Assembly (NCBI GenBank): GCA_937915915.1
Contig: CALGGN010000064.1
Location: 1-7,642 of the forward strand
Reading direction: 5' to 3'
Length of the DNA: 7,642 nt
From: an uncultured Selenomonas sp.
GTDB lineage: Bacteria > Bacillota > Negativicutes > Selenomonadales > Selenomonadaceae
Each line of letters starts with the position of its first letter. The first letter of the stretch is position 1. This document shows, in pieces, positions 1 through 5,586 of the stretch. A program made the translations under genes and the position numbers. Below the pieces are notes generated by a model. The model was given only the letters and a program-made list of their open reading frames with translations. It ran no database searches and had not been told where the DNA came from.

Positions 1-276
1 GGCGTACTCGTAAAAGCTTTCCCAGGGCGTAAATCCGGGCTCATCCCCCGCATCGGTCCCTGTTTCTGCCTCGGCATCCGCGTATTTTTCGCACAGCTCC
101 CGCCAGATCGCTATCGCTTTTTTGCCGTCTGTTTCCGTGCCGAAGCCGCAGTGGTACAGCCGGGCCAATACTTCTTTGCTTTTATCTGAGTTCCGGTCGC
201 ACAGGTACCACATAAATACGGTCTGCCGATCCGTTTCCGTAAGGCCGATCGCTTCCTGCTTCCCTTCATTTTCCGC
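1..276 (-). CDS. Sel1-repeat-like protein fragment, off the left edge
   Basis: This minus-strand frame (codon boundaries at 276..274 down to 3..1) is open to the left edge and reads like real protein from about base 276 on. It includes LTETDRQTVFMWYLCDRN, then ARLYHCGFGTETDGKKAIAI and WRELCEKYADAEAE. The pattern A-x-LY-x-x-G-x-G-x-x-x-D-x-x-KAI-x-x-W fits a Sel1-type (TPR-like) repeat, a helical hairpin that usually mediates protein-protein contacts. Only about one repeat is visible, so the family call is tentative. No start codon with a ribosome binding site is seen. The frame merges into the helicase reading frame upstream, offset by one base, so this looks like the body of a gene that lost its own start when it was joined to the helicase gene. 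The remainder lies outside the window. Alternative: an unrelated helical-repeat protein. Confidence 0.45.
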
Positions 277-635
277 GGATGCCGGCGCAGCTTTTCCTTT
301 TGCCGCTCGATATCCTGCCCGCCATAAATGACCAGTGACGTCACATCTGCTGTCTGTCCCACAATGGATGCAACCTTCGAGATCTGCACCGCAAGCTCTC
401 TGGTCGGCACAACGATCAAAGCCTGCGCCGTAGGAACTCCCTTTTTGATTTTTTCCATCACAGGAAGCAGAAAGGCCAGCGTCTTGCCCGTCCCTGTCCG
501 GGACTGCACCATGAGGTCCTTCCCGCTCCGCACCGCAGGGATGGCCTGCTCCTGCACGGAGGTCGGCTCCTCGATGCCATGCTGCCGCAGAAGTTCGCAA
601 AGCGGTTCCGGAATGTTCAAATCCTGAAATGTCAT
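111..635 (-). pseudogene. DEAD-box RNA helicase, 5' part only, interrupted
   Basis: DEAD-box helicases are ATP-dependent RNA-unwinding enzymes of about 400 or more residues. The start is ATG at 635, with an AGGGAGG ribosome binding site about 13 nt upstream inside the end of map; the stop of map overlaps this ATG (TGATG), so translation is probably coupled. Visible elements are the Q motif (F3, then GIEEPTSVQEQAIP at about residues 20-33), motif I SRTGTGKT (45-52), motif Ia PTREL (77-81) and the GG motif in YGGQDIERQ (104-112). The family pattern continues to LRRHP (residue 120, base 276), where a stretch like QIVxxTPGR should follow. Instead a basic, non-helicase tail runs to a TAG at 113-111. 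Motif II (DEAD), motif III (SAT) and the whole second RecA domain are absent. The remaining 174-residue product could not act as a helicase. Seen: loss of homology at base ~276. Inferred: a deletion or recombination junction, or an assembly error. Confidence 0.82.
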
Positions 636-1552
636 CAACTGGACAATACCTCCCTGCCCGTTTCCGTGATGAGGATGGTCTTCTCCCACTGTGCGGAAAG
701 CTTCCGATCCTTGGTGCGCACCGTCCAATGGTCGCCGCTGTCCACCTCGACTTCCTTCTTCCCCTCATTGATCATCGGCTCCACGGTCAGCACCATGCCG
801 GGCACCAGCAGCATGCCCGTATCCGGTTTCGTATCATGTGACACGAAGGGCTCCAGATGGAACTTCTTCCCGACGCCATGGCCGCCCAAGTCCGTCACCA
901 CCGAATAGCCGTTCGCCTTTGCGTGCGCCGCGCATGCCGCGCCGATATCCCCGAGAAAATGCCACGGCTTTGCCGCCTCGATGCCAAGCTCCATGCACTC
1001 CTTGGTCACGCGCACGAGTCTCTCTGCCCGCTCGCTGGTCTTGCCACCCACGATATACATACGGGACGCATCCGAGAAGTAGCCGTCCAAAATCGTCGTG
1101 ACATCGATATTGACAATATCCCCTTCCTTCAAAATCGTTTTTCTGGAAGGAATCCCATGGCACACCACCTCGTTGACGGAGATGCAGACGCTCTTCGGAA
1201 AGCCCTCATAGTTCAGGCAGGCGGGAATCCCCCCGTGGCTCGTGATATACTCATGCGCGGCCTGATTCAGGGACTCCGTGTCGATGCCGGGCTTCACCAG
1301 CTCGGCCATCAAATCCAGGGTACCGTCGTTGATCACAGCGCTCTTCCGGATGCCCTCGATATCCGCCGGCGTATTGATGATGCTGTGAGGCGGCCGCACC
1401 TGCCCCTTCAAAACGTTGAACTTGAACTCATCAATGCGCGCGTCAAAATCCATATGGCATTTCTTATACTTCTTCCCGCTGCCGCACCAGCAGGGATCAT
1501 TTCTCTGCATAAATCTCAAAACATCCTTTCCGATCCGAATCAAACTCATCAT
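635..1552 (-). CDS. map: Type I methionine aminopeptidase with SEC-C motif
   Basis: This cytosolic dimetal enzyme removes the initiator methionine from new proteins, an essential step after deformylation. Numbering from base 1552: a short N-terminal SEC-C zinc motif (NDPCWCGSGKKYKKCH, residues 18-33), common in Firmicutes MAPs and linked to ribosome or nucleic-acid contact, then the pita-bread fold. The five expected metal ligands are present as D150 (NID), D161 (SDAS), H225 (GGHGVG), E258 (VEPM) and E290 (AQWEKT), and the catalytic histidine is H132 in CHGIPS. The 305-residue length fits SEC-C-bearing MAPs. Two adjacent ATGs (1552 and 1549) follow an AAGGA at 1561-1557; the second has the better spacing, so the true start may be 1549. 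The stop overlaps the start of the helicase gene, so the two form an operon. A promoter lies immediately upstream, leaving a leader of only about 10 nt. The gene looks intact. Confidence 0.95.
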   Translation of the reverse strand: MMSLIRIGKDVLRFMQRNDPCWCGSGKKYKKCHMDFDARIDEFKFNVLKGQVRPPHSIINTPADIEGIRKSAVINDGTLDLMAELVKPGIDTESLNQAAHEYITSHGGIPACLNYEGFPKSVCISVNEVVCHGIPSRKTILKEGDIVNIDVTTILDGYFSDASRMYIVGGKTSERAERLVRVTKECMELGIEAAKPWHFLGDIGAACAAHAKANGYSVVTDLGGHGVGKKFHLEPFVSHDTKPDTGMLLVPGMVLTVEPMINEGKKEVEVDSGDHWTVRTKDRKLSAQWEKTILITETGREVLSS

Positions 1553-1569
1553 AAATTCCTTATTTCATC

Positions 1570-1598
1570 ATTATATAGGTATTTTCCAAAAAGTCCAA
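1570..1598 (-). promoter_or_regulatory. Promoter of map
   Basis: On the minus strand a perfect TATAAT (1575-1570) lies 17 nt from a weaker -35, TTGGAC (1598-1593). Transcription would start near base 1563, just ahead of the AAGGA ribosome binding site, so the leader is very short. It is back to back with the deacetylase promoter, the two -35 boxes being 7 bp apart, so RNA polymerase probably cannot occupy both at once. Confidence 0.6.
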
Positions 1599-1605
1599 TG
1601 ATTTC

Positions 1606-1634
1606 TTGACAGGCTTCTTCCCTTGTTATATATT
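1606..1634 (+). promoter_or_regulatory. Promoter of the deacetylase gene
   Basis: A consensus -35 TTGACA (1606-1611) is followed after exactly 17 nt by TATATT (1629-1634), a good sigma-A/sigma-70 match. The expected start of transcription is near 1641, giving a leader of about 30 nt before the ATG at 1671. Confidence 0.7.
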
Positions 1635-1670
1635 AGGTTTCGTGAAAAGATACTGAAAAGGAGAACCGAC

Positions 1671-2516
1671 ATGAAACGCTTTCTCAAAGGATGCCTCATG
1701 GCATTGGCCCTCTGTGCGCTCCTGTCCTTCGTCTGCATTGCGTGGATGTTCCATGGCACCGACCGCGACGTGCCGATCCTGAACTACCATCAAATCAACG
1801 ACACCGCGCAGAACGCATTGACCGTGAATACCGAGCAGTTCGAGACGCAGATGAAGTATCTGGCGGAACAGGGATATCACAGCATTACCCCCACGGAAAT
1901 GCTGGACGCATGGGAGAACGGGGCTGAGCTGCCCGAAAAGCCTGTCATCATCACTTTTGACGATGGCTATGTCGATAACTACAGCAATGCTTTTCCGATT
2001 CTGCAAAAATACAATTTGAAGGCCACCATTTTCCTGATCTCGGATTATGTGAACCTGTATCCCAATTACTTGACTTGGGCGCAGGCCGCAGAAATGCAAA
2101 AGAGCGGTCTCATCCATTTTGGAAGCCATACCATGAGCCACAGCGTGCTGACAGATCTTTCCCAGACGGAACTGCGCCAGCAGCTGGTCGGCTCCAAGCA
2201 GGCCATCGAATGGCATCTCAAGCAGCCCGTGGCCTTCATCGCCTATCCCTGCGGCGCGTACAACCAACAGGTCATAGAGCGTACCGATGACGCCGGCTAT
2301 CGTGCCGCCTTCACGGTGAATTACGGCTGGGCATCCCCATCGGAACAGCGCATGATCATGGACCGCATCCCGATCTTCGGCAGCAACCGCCACACGTTTC
2401 TCCGCTTCAAGCTGCGTCTGGCCTTCGCACCCGTCATCTGCCGGGTGAACGCGATAAAAACCTACCTCGAGAACGAGAACTATACCACGCTTGCATCTTT
2501 GATCTTCATCCCATGA
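1671..2516 (+). CDS. Membrane-anchored polysaccharide deacetylase (NodB/CE4 family)
   Basis: CE4 esterases remove N- or O-acetyl groups from GlcNAc-containing polymers such as peptidoglycan or surface polysaccharide, outside the cytoplasmic membrane. The start at 1671 has AAGGAG at 1658-1663 with a 7-nt spacer; a longer in-frame reading from TTG 1623 would overlap the promoter and is unlikely. The 281-residue product has a positively charged N-terminus and a hydrophobic segment (about residues 7-27, GCLMALALCALLSFVCIAW) that acts as signal anchor. The NodB domain follows: NYHQIND (38-44), motif 1 TFDDGY with D97 and D98 (catalytic base and metal ligand), motif 2 H153-x3-H157 (HTMSH, metal ligands), and motif 3 as AYPCG, close to the usual [F/A]YPYG. 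This arrangement resembles the IcaB/PgaB and YadE-like branch rather than PgdA. The exact substrate cannot be told. It appears to be a single-gene unit with its own promoter; no strong terminator is visible after the stop. Confidence 0.9.
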   Translation: MKRFLKGCLMALALCALLSFVCIAWMFHGTDRDVPILNYHQINDTAQNALTVNTEQFETQMKYLAEQGYHSITPTEMLDAWENGAELPEKPVIITFDDGYVDNYSNAFPILQKYNLKATIFLISDYVNLYPNYLTWAQAAEMQKSGLIHFGSHTMSHSVLTDLSQTELRQQLVGSKQAIEWHLKQPVAFIAYPCGAYNQQVIERTDDAGYRAAFTVNYGWASPSEQRMIMDRIPIFGSNRHTFLRFKLRLAFAPVICRVNAIKTYLENENYTTLASLIFIP

Positions 2517-2605
2517 TGAAAAGATTTTCTACGTTCAACATATGAAATTCATCGTGGAAAGATGCCGAAATTTCTGTCCATGCCAAAAAGGATATAGCAA
2601 ACTCC

Positions 2606-2626
2606 GTGCGAAACGGTGTTTCGCAC
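2606..2626. repeat. Perfect 9-bp stem hairpin after the deacetylase gene
   Basis: GTGCGAAAC (2606-2614) and GTTTCGCAC (2618-2626) pair perfectly around a GGT loop. No T-tract follows on either strand, so it is not a classical intrinsic terminator. It may protect the 3' end of the deacetylase mRNA or be part of an older palindromic repeat flanking the MITE-like element. Confidence 0.6.
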
Positions 2627-2644
2627 TACGCCCTTACATGAAAT

Positions 2645-2812
2645 CTAAGGAAACGCTGATTAAATGAAGTCGTCCAGATTGGCGTAGATTGCATGTCCTT
2701 CCCAAGGAGACAAACCGCAGTCATAGTGGTGCTATGTCGAGGATTTGTCGACACAGGGAGGACATGCAAGATACGTCAAGATGGGCGGCTGAATTAATCA
2801 GTGTTTCCCTAA
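2645..2812. mobile_element. MITE-like palindrome with CTAA target duplication
   Basis: The element proper is 160 bp (2649-2808). Its ends are GGAAACGCTGATTAA and, on the opposite strand, GGAAACACTGATTAA (14 of 15 identical). It is flanked directly by CTAA on both sides (2645-2648 and 2809-2812), a 4-bp target duplication of the YTAR type known for the IS5 subgroup. The inverted similarity continues inward for most of each arm: ATTGCATGTCCTTCCC on the left matches CTTGCATGTCCTCCC on the right. The exact centre forms a CATAG/CTATG hairpin (2722-2736), so one strand can fold into one long stem. It has no coding capacity and must be moved in trans. This fills most of the 436-bp gene-free gap between the deacetylase and the ATPase-HNH gene. 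The IS5 assignment is inference from the duplication and the GG ends. Confidence 0.7.
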
Positions 2813-2880
2813 GCTCCCACTGCGTCTTCGACTTGTGCTCGCTAAGATTTCATAGTAAACGCAAAAATAGATGCTGATAT

Positions 2881-2905
2881 AAAGCCTTCCCCAAAGGGGA
2901 AGGCT
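2881..2905 (-). terminator. Intrinsic terminator of the ATPase-HNH gene
   Basis: A perfect 10-bp GC-rich stem, AGCCTTCCCC / GGGGAAGGCT (2883-2892 and 2896-2905) with a 3-nt loop, lies about 50 nt after the stop codon of the ATPase-HNH gene. Read on the minus strand it is followed by TTTATAT, a short U-rich tail; no such tail exists on the plus strand. The stem sequence matches the outer arm of the palindrome at 5213-5430, so the terminator may be derived from the same repeat family. Confidence 0.65.
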
Positions 2906-2952
2906 GATCACCATTATTTATGACGTTCATTATAAAATAAGGAATTTATGTT

Positions 2953-4797
2953 TCACATAAGCTGATGATCCAACAAATTTTCAGCAAGATCTCTTTTGAA
3001 TTTATTAAGGACATTTTTATCAATGTCTTCAACTTTAAGAGGATACCCAAAATAATCAGACAAGAAATAACAAATATACTCAGACGGATAAACCTTCTTG
3101 ATATTCTCAAGCAAACGACCAGAATACTCCTTTTGCTTGTTCAGATAATCATTCACAATATCAGTGTGGTGCTGATATCTCTCTTTGATGAGAAAAATTT
3201 TCAGCATTTCACTAACACAAACGCCATACTTTTCATCTTCTTTCACCCGAATCATCCACTTACCATTTTTCTTCTCGCAAAAGAATTTAAAACAATCATT
3301 ATATGAGATCTCATATGGTGTAGCTGTCTTTGGATTATGAAAATCCTTGCTCAACTTCAGTGAACTATTGCAAAACTTGCAACAAGGGATCAAATTGTAG
3401 ATGGATAGCGCAAAATAAGGATATTTGCTTTTAGAAAAAAAATGATCCATTTGATTTCTTGCATGATTCATATAGGCAAACAAATTAAAAAAAGCTCTCT
3501 CACCGCTGCTCATGTTGAACTCAAAAGTGACGACTTCTCCATATTGACCTATACTATTCTTATAGCATCGAAAAGCCTCCAAGAGTTTATCTCGGGATGC
3601 TTTTTCAATATCCACATAAAATCTTCCATCATTATGGTCATAACGGACATTACCACTATCCAACAACCATTTAGCAAAACACATTAAATTAGAAATGAAT
3701 TGATTTGGATTGAAAGGCACACCAACACTTTCAAAGGTTTCCCTAAACAAATTTTCCATACAGGTACAAGATTGGTATTGCGATCTCAATGCCAGCTTAT
3801 CACGCAAAAATATGAGCGGCACATTGATCTCTCTCTTGATAGCAGCCGGAATACCTGTTCCCATTTCTTCATCGCTATAAATACCATATCTGCCAATAAC
3901 ATGACGCAAATATGTATATACGACTGACCTGATAAAAACATCCACTGCTGATAAATCTTCCCAAGAATTGATTGTTGCTACGACCTCTTCACAAAGATCG
4001 CATGCTTTTTTCTTGATGTCATAGGAATTACTGGCACCAAACCCCTCCCAACGGTTTCCTTTTCTCAAAGACAAGGCTTCCAATTCTTCCATATTCATTT
4101 CAGAGCAAGGTATAATCTCAAGACTTTTCAACGAAACAGGCACATTCTGGTTCAAAGCTATTATCTGCCGTTCTGTTTCTGTATGATATAACTGCATCAC
4201 AACATCCTGATTCTGTCTATCTACAAAACCTCCTTGCTGCTCCAGTTCCCCAAGAAGTCGATAACTCATGGTCAAATCACAGGAATTTCTGGTAGGTAGG
4301 CTATCTCTTTTTGCATACTCACTCAAGCTTAAAACATCAGTGTAACGCACAATAAAGAAATCATCTTCCACATCTTCATCACTCAACTCTACAAAAATGT
4401 CATTTCCAAAACCTTCAATAGTAAACGGGCAATTGTTATCGTTATTCACTTTTTGGATATTCGACCACCAGTAGTAGCCTTCATGATTCAAATTATCCTT
4501 TGACCCTTTGCCATAATACAATGCAAGGAACTGGCAGGTTTTGCTTCTATGACGCAGAAGTTCATATATTTCCCTCATGATACTGGTCTTGCCAGAACCA
4601 TTTTCACCTACCAGAACAGAGACATTTGTTACAGGAGGTGCATATTCTGAAAAAATATTCAGCTCAGTTCCTGCTTGCTCTCTTCTAAGCACCATGGAGG
4701 AAGCATCATACATACAAGGATGTAGTGGTGAAAATTGCAGACTTAAATCACGGATCAAACCTTTACCTGAATCCATCCAAAGAAAAACTAATTGCAT
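2953..4797 (-). CDS. ATPase-HNH chimera: ABC/SMC-type ATPase lacking Walker B, joined to an HNH end
   Basis: The start at 4797 has a perfect AGGAGG (4809-4804, 6-nt spacer). The N-terminus (LVFLWMDSGKGLIRDLSLQF) and Walker A GENGSGKT (residues 64-71) are typical of SMC/ABC-like ATPases found in defence islands. A long helical region follows, then the signature-like MSSGERAFFNLFAYMN (429-444). In the family, a Walker B (hydrophobic strand plus DE) and a switch histidine should follow within some tens of residues; none is present. Instead the chain enters DHFFSKSKYPYFALSIYNLI (451-470), then C473-x2-C476-N, the H-N-C core of an HNH nuclease, and ends in a ~135-residue tail. The CxxC pair that usually precedes the DH of such nucleases is missing. 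Base composition is clearly more AT-rich than map or rfbH, suggesting transfer. Inference: in-frame deletion fusing an ATPase gene and its HNH partner, as in Septu-like PtuA/PtuB defence modules. Alternative: a natural fusion with a divergent ATPase. ATP hydrolysis and DNA cleavage are both doubtful. Confidence 0.75.
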   Translation of the reverse strand: MQLVFLWMDSGKGLIRDLSLQFSPLHPCMYDASSMVLRREQAGTELNIFSEYAPPVTNVSVLVGENGSGKTSIMREIYELLRHRSKTCQFLALYYGKGSKDNLNHEGYYWWSNIQKVNNDNNCPFTIEGFGNDIFVELSDEDVEDDFFIVRYTDVLSLSEYAKRDSLPTRNSCDLTMSYRLLGELEQQGGFVDRQNQDVVMQLYHTETERQIIALNQNVPVSLKSLEIIPCSEMNMEELEALSLRKGNRWEGFGASNSYDIKKKACDLCEEVVATINSWEDLSAVDVFIRSVVYTYLRHVIGRYGIYSDEEMGTGIPAAIKREINVPLIFLRDKLALRSQYQSCTCMENLFRETFESVGVPFNPNQFISNLMCFAKWLLDSGNVRYDHNDGRFYVDIEKASRDKLLEAFRCYKNSIGQYGEVVTFEFNMSSGERAFFNLFAYMNHARNQMDHFFSKSKYPYFALSIYNLIPCCKFCNSSLKLSKDFHNPKTATPYEISYNDCFKFFCEKKNGKWMIRVKEDEKYGVCVSEMLKIFLIKERYQHHTDIVNDYLNKQKEYSGRLLENIKKVYPSEYICYFLSDYFGYPLKVEDIDKNVLNKFKRDLAENLLDHQLM

Positions 4798-4865
4798 AGA
4801 GCACCTCCTGAAACATGAATAAACACAATCACGCAGGTTTTTACCGATATGGATTCATTTCAACT

Positions 4866-4879
4866 CAAATCTTGATTTG
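4866..4879. promoter_or_regulatory. Small dyad upstream of the ATPase-HNH gene
   Basis: CAAATC and GATTTG form a perfect 6-bp inverted repeat with a 2-bp spacer, 69 bp ahead of the ATPase-HNH start codon. It could be an operator or a chance AT-rich dyad. I could not identify a convincing -35/-10 pair between it and the start codon. Confidence 0.2.
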
Positions 4880-4928
4880 CTTTATCATCAACATTGCCCG
4901 TGCCAAAGCCTGATCCATATTGTAGTAT

Positions 4929-4946
4929 TTAAGGAACACTGATTAA
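4929..4946. repeat. Isolated copy of the MITE end
   Basis: TTAA followed by GGAACACTGATTAA is nearly identical (one A fewer) to the terminal repeat of the MITE-like element at 2649-2808, again preceded by a YTAR-type tetranucleotide. It points rightwards. I found no matching opposite end to the right, so this is a truncated or decayed member of the same family, or the remaining end of a larger insertion sequence whose other end is lost. Confidence 0.5.
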
Positions 4947-5096
4947 TTTCCTTGTTCCAGATTTCGCTAAACCTTTCAAAAGTAAAGCTTCGCCTTTGGC
5001 TACGGCAGTTAAACCATTTGTACATCATTGCCATCCCCCCTGATTCTTGATGTCTATGCGGGCCATATTCAGACACTTCAACATCTCTGAAGTCAT
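4929..5096 (-). pseudogene. Broken small ORF of unknown function
   Basis: On the minus strand a reading frame from ATG 5096 to TAA 4931-4929 is interrupted once by TGA (5027-5025). The two halves, MTSEMLKCLNMARIDIKNQ... and TNGLTAVAKGEALLLKGLAK, both have protein-like composition, and the frame ends inside the isolated MITE end. Upstream are an extended -10 promoter and a GGGGAGG, but the GGGGAGG lies 17 nt from the ATG, too far for good initiation; a GTG at 5104-5102 has better spacing but opens only a 3-codon frame. I do not recognise the product. It may be the remnant of an insertion-sequence gene or of a gene once carried with the ATPase-HNH locus. A 92-codon frame over the same DNA (5166-4888) looks like a shadow. 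Confidence 0.25.
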
Positions 5097-5127
5097 CTCT
5101 GCACGGCGACGCACCTCCCCTATATGA

Positions 5128-5157
5128 AGGATAGCATGCAAACGCCACACTTGTCAA
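5128..5157 (-). promoter_or_regulatory. Orphan strong promoter (consensus -35, extended -10)
   Basis: The minus strand carries TTGACA (5157-5152), an 18-nt spacer ending in TGC, and TATCCT (5133-5128), i.e. an extended -10. A GGGGAGG ribosome-binding sequence follows at 5120-5114. The only ORF it feeds is broken, and the next intact gene is the ATPase-HNH gene 330 bp downstream, for which this could be the distal promoter with a long leader. Confidence 0.5.
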
Positions 5158-5212
5158 ACAATTCAAATTATACGGCTATGCAGACCATTTGCAGGAAATA
5201 TTGCACGCGGGG

Positions 5213-5430
5213 TAAATGGGAATTTATGTGACGGACAGCCACGCAGTAAAAGCCTTCCCCTCTGGGGAAGGGGGACCGCCGAAGGCGGTGGATGAGGCTC
5301 CATGGCAGGCCGTACCTTCGAACCTCACCCACCGCTAACGCGGTCCCCCCTCCCCAGAGGGGAGGGCTAGGGCTAAAGGCGGTTCGTTCCTTCGTGCCTC
5401 TTTGTTGTTACCCACATAAATTCCCGTTTA
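5213..5430. repeat. Nested palindromic repeat element, 218 bp
   Basis: The outer ends TAAATGGGAATTTATGTG (5213-5230) and CACATAAATTCCCGTTTA (5413-5430) are inverted copies (17 of 18). Inside lies a larger imperfect inverted repeat: arm 1 at 5251-5297 and arm 2 at 5323-5368. Each arm carries a smaller hairpin of the CCCCTCTGGGG type plus a GGACCGC...GCGGT block, with a 25-nt spacer between them. The structure therefore consists of hairpins within a hairpin. It contains no gene. Similar CTTCCCC...GGGGAAG blocks are, from general knowledge, common intergenic repeats in Firmicutes; the terminator at 2881-2905 shares the core. It could be a MITE, a REP/BIME-like unit, or a bidirectional transcription stop between the O-antigen operon and the ATPase-HNH locus. 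No clear target duplication was found. Confidence 0.65.
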
Positions 5431-5556
5431 TCTCAGAATACTTTTATGAAACAGACGTGGATTTGCGATTGTACAATATTGACAATCATTTACAATTTGA
5501 TAAAACAGCAAATTAGCAACCTTCCCATACCCCAGTTCTCTCAGCTTCTCATTCAT
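5428..5556 (-). CDS. Possible 42-codon ORF after rfbH, doubtful
   Basis: ATG 5556 opens a frame of 42 codons (MNEKLRELGYGKVANLLFYQ at the start) that ends with TAA at 5430-5428, exactly in the right end of the palindromic element. It begins 30 nt after the rfbH stop, in the same frame, with only a weak AGGA four nt upstream. I do not recognise it. It could be the first codons of a further O-antigen gene cut off by the palindromic element, or simply noncoding sequence. Confidence 0.2.
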   Translation of the reverse strand: MNEKLRELGYGKVANLLFYQIVNDCQYCTIANPRLFHKSILR

Positions 5557-5586
5557 CCCATCCTGATGAATCCCCTCTGTCTCATC

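Noticed and set aside
285..300. Programmed frameshift at AAAAGGAAAAG joining helicase and Sel1-like frames
   Set aside because: The run does not form a proper slippery heptamer in the helicase frame, and the two frames encode unrelated proteins, so a rearrangement is more likely.
857..2393. Long ORFs antisense to map (plus strand, 857-1609) and to the deacetylase (minus strand, 1626-2393)
   Set aside because: They are shadows of GC-rich genes; the sense frames carry complete catalytic motifs and good ribosome binding sites.
2645..2860. CRISPR array or tRNA in the gene-free gaps
   Set aside because: The repeats are inverted, not regularly spaced direct repeats, and no cloverleaf could be traced.
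2689..2877. 62-codon plus-strand ORF in the MITE region
   Set aside because: It lies across the palindrome, lacks a ribosome binding site and has composition dictated by the inverted repeat.
5025..5027. In-frame TGA as a possible selenocysteine codon
   Set aside because: No hairpin of the bacterial SECIS type was evident just downstream and the ORF matches no selenoprotein I know; decay is simpler.
4888..5166. 92-codon minus-strand ORF
   Set aside because: It starts in the promoter -35 region, has no ribosome binding site and unlikely composition. The neighbouring frame (5096-4929) looks more protein-like despite its stop.
5466..5510. Plus-strand TTGACA and a GATTGT/ACAATC dyad
   Set aside because: No plausible -10 at the right spacing and no plus-strand gene follows; likely chance in AT-rich DNA.
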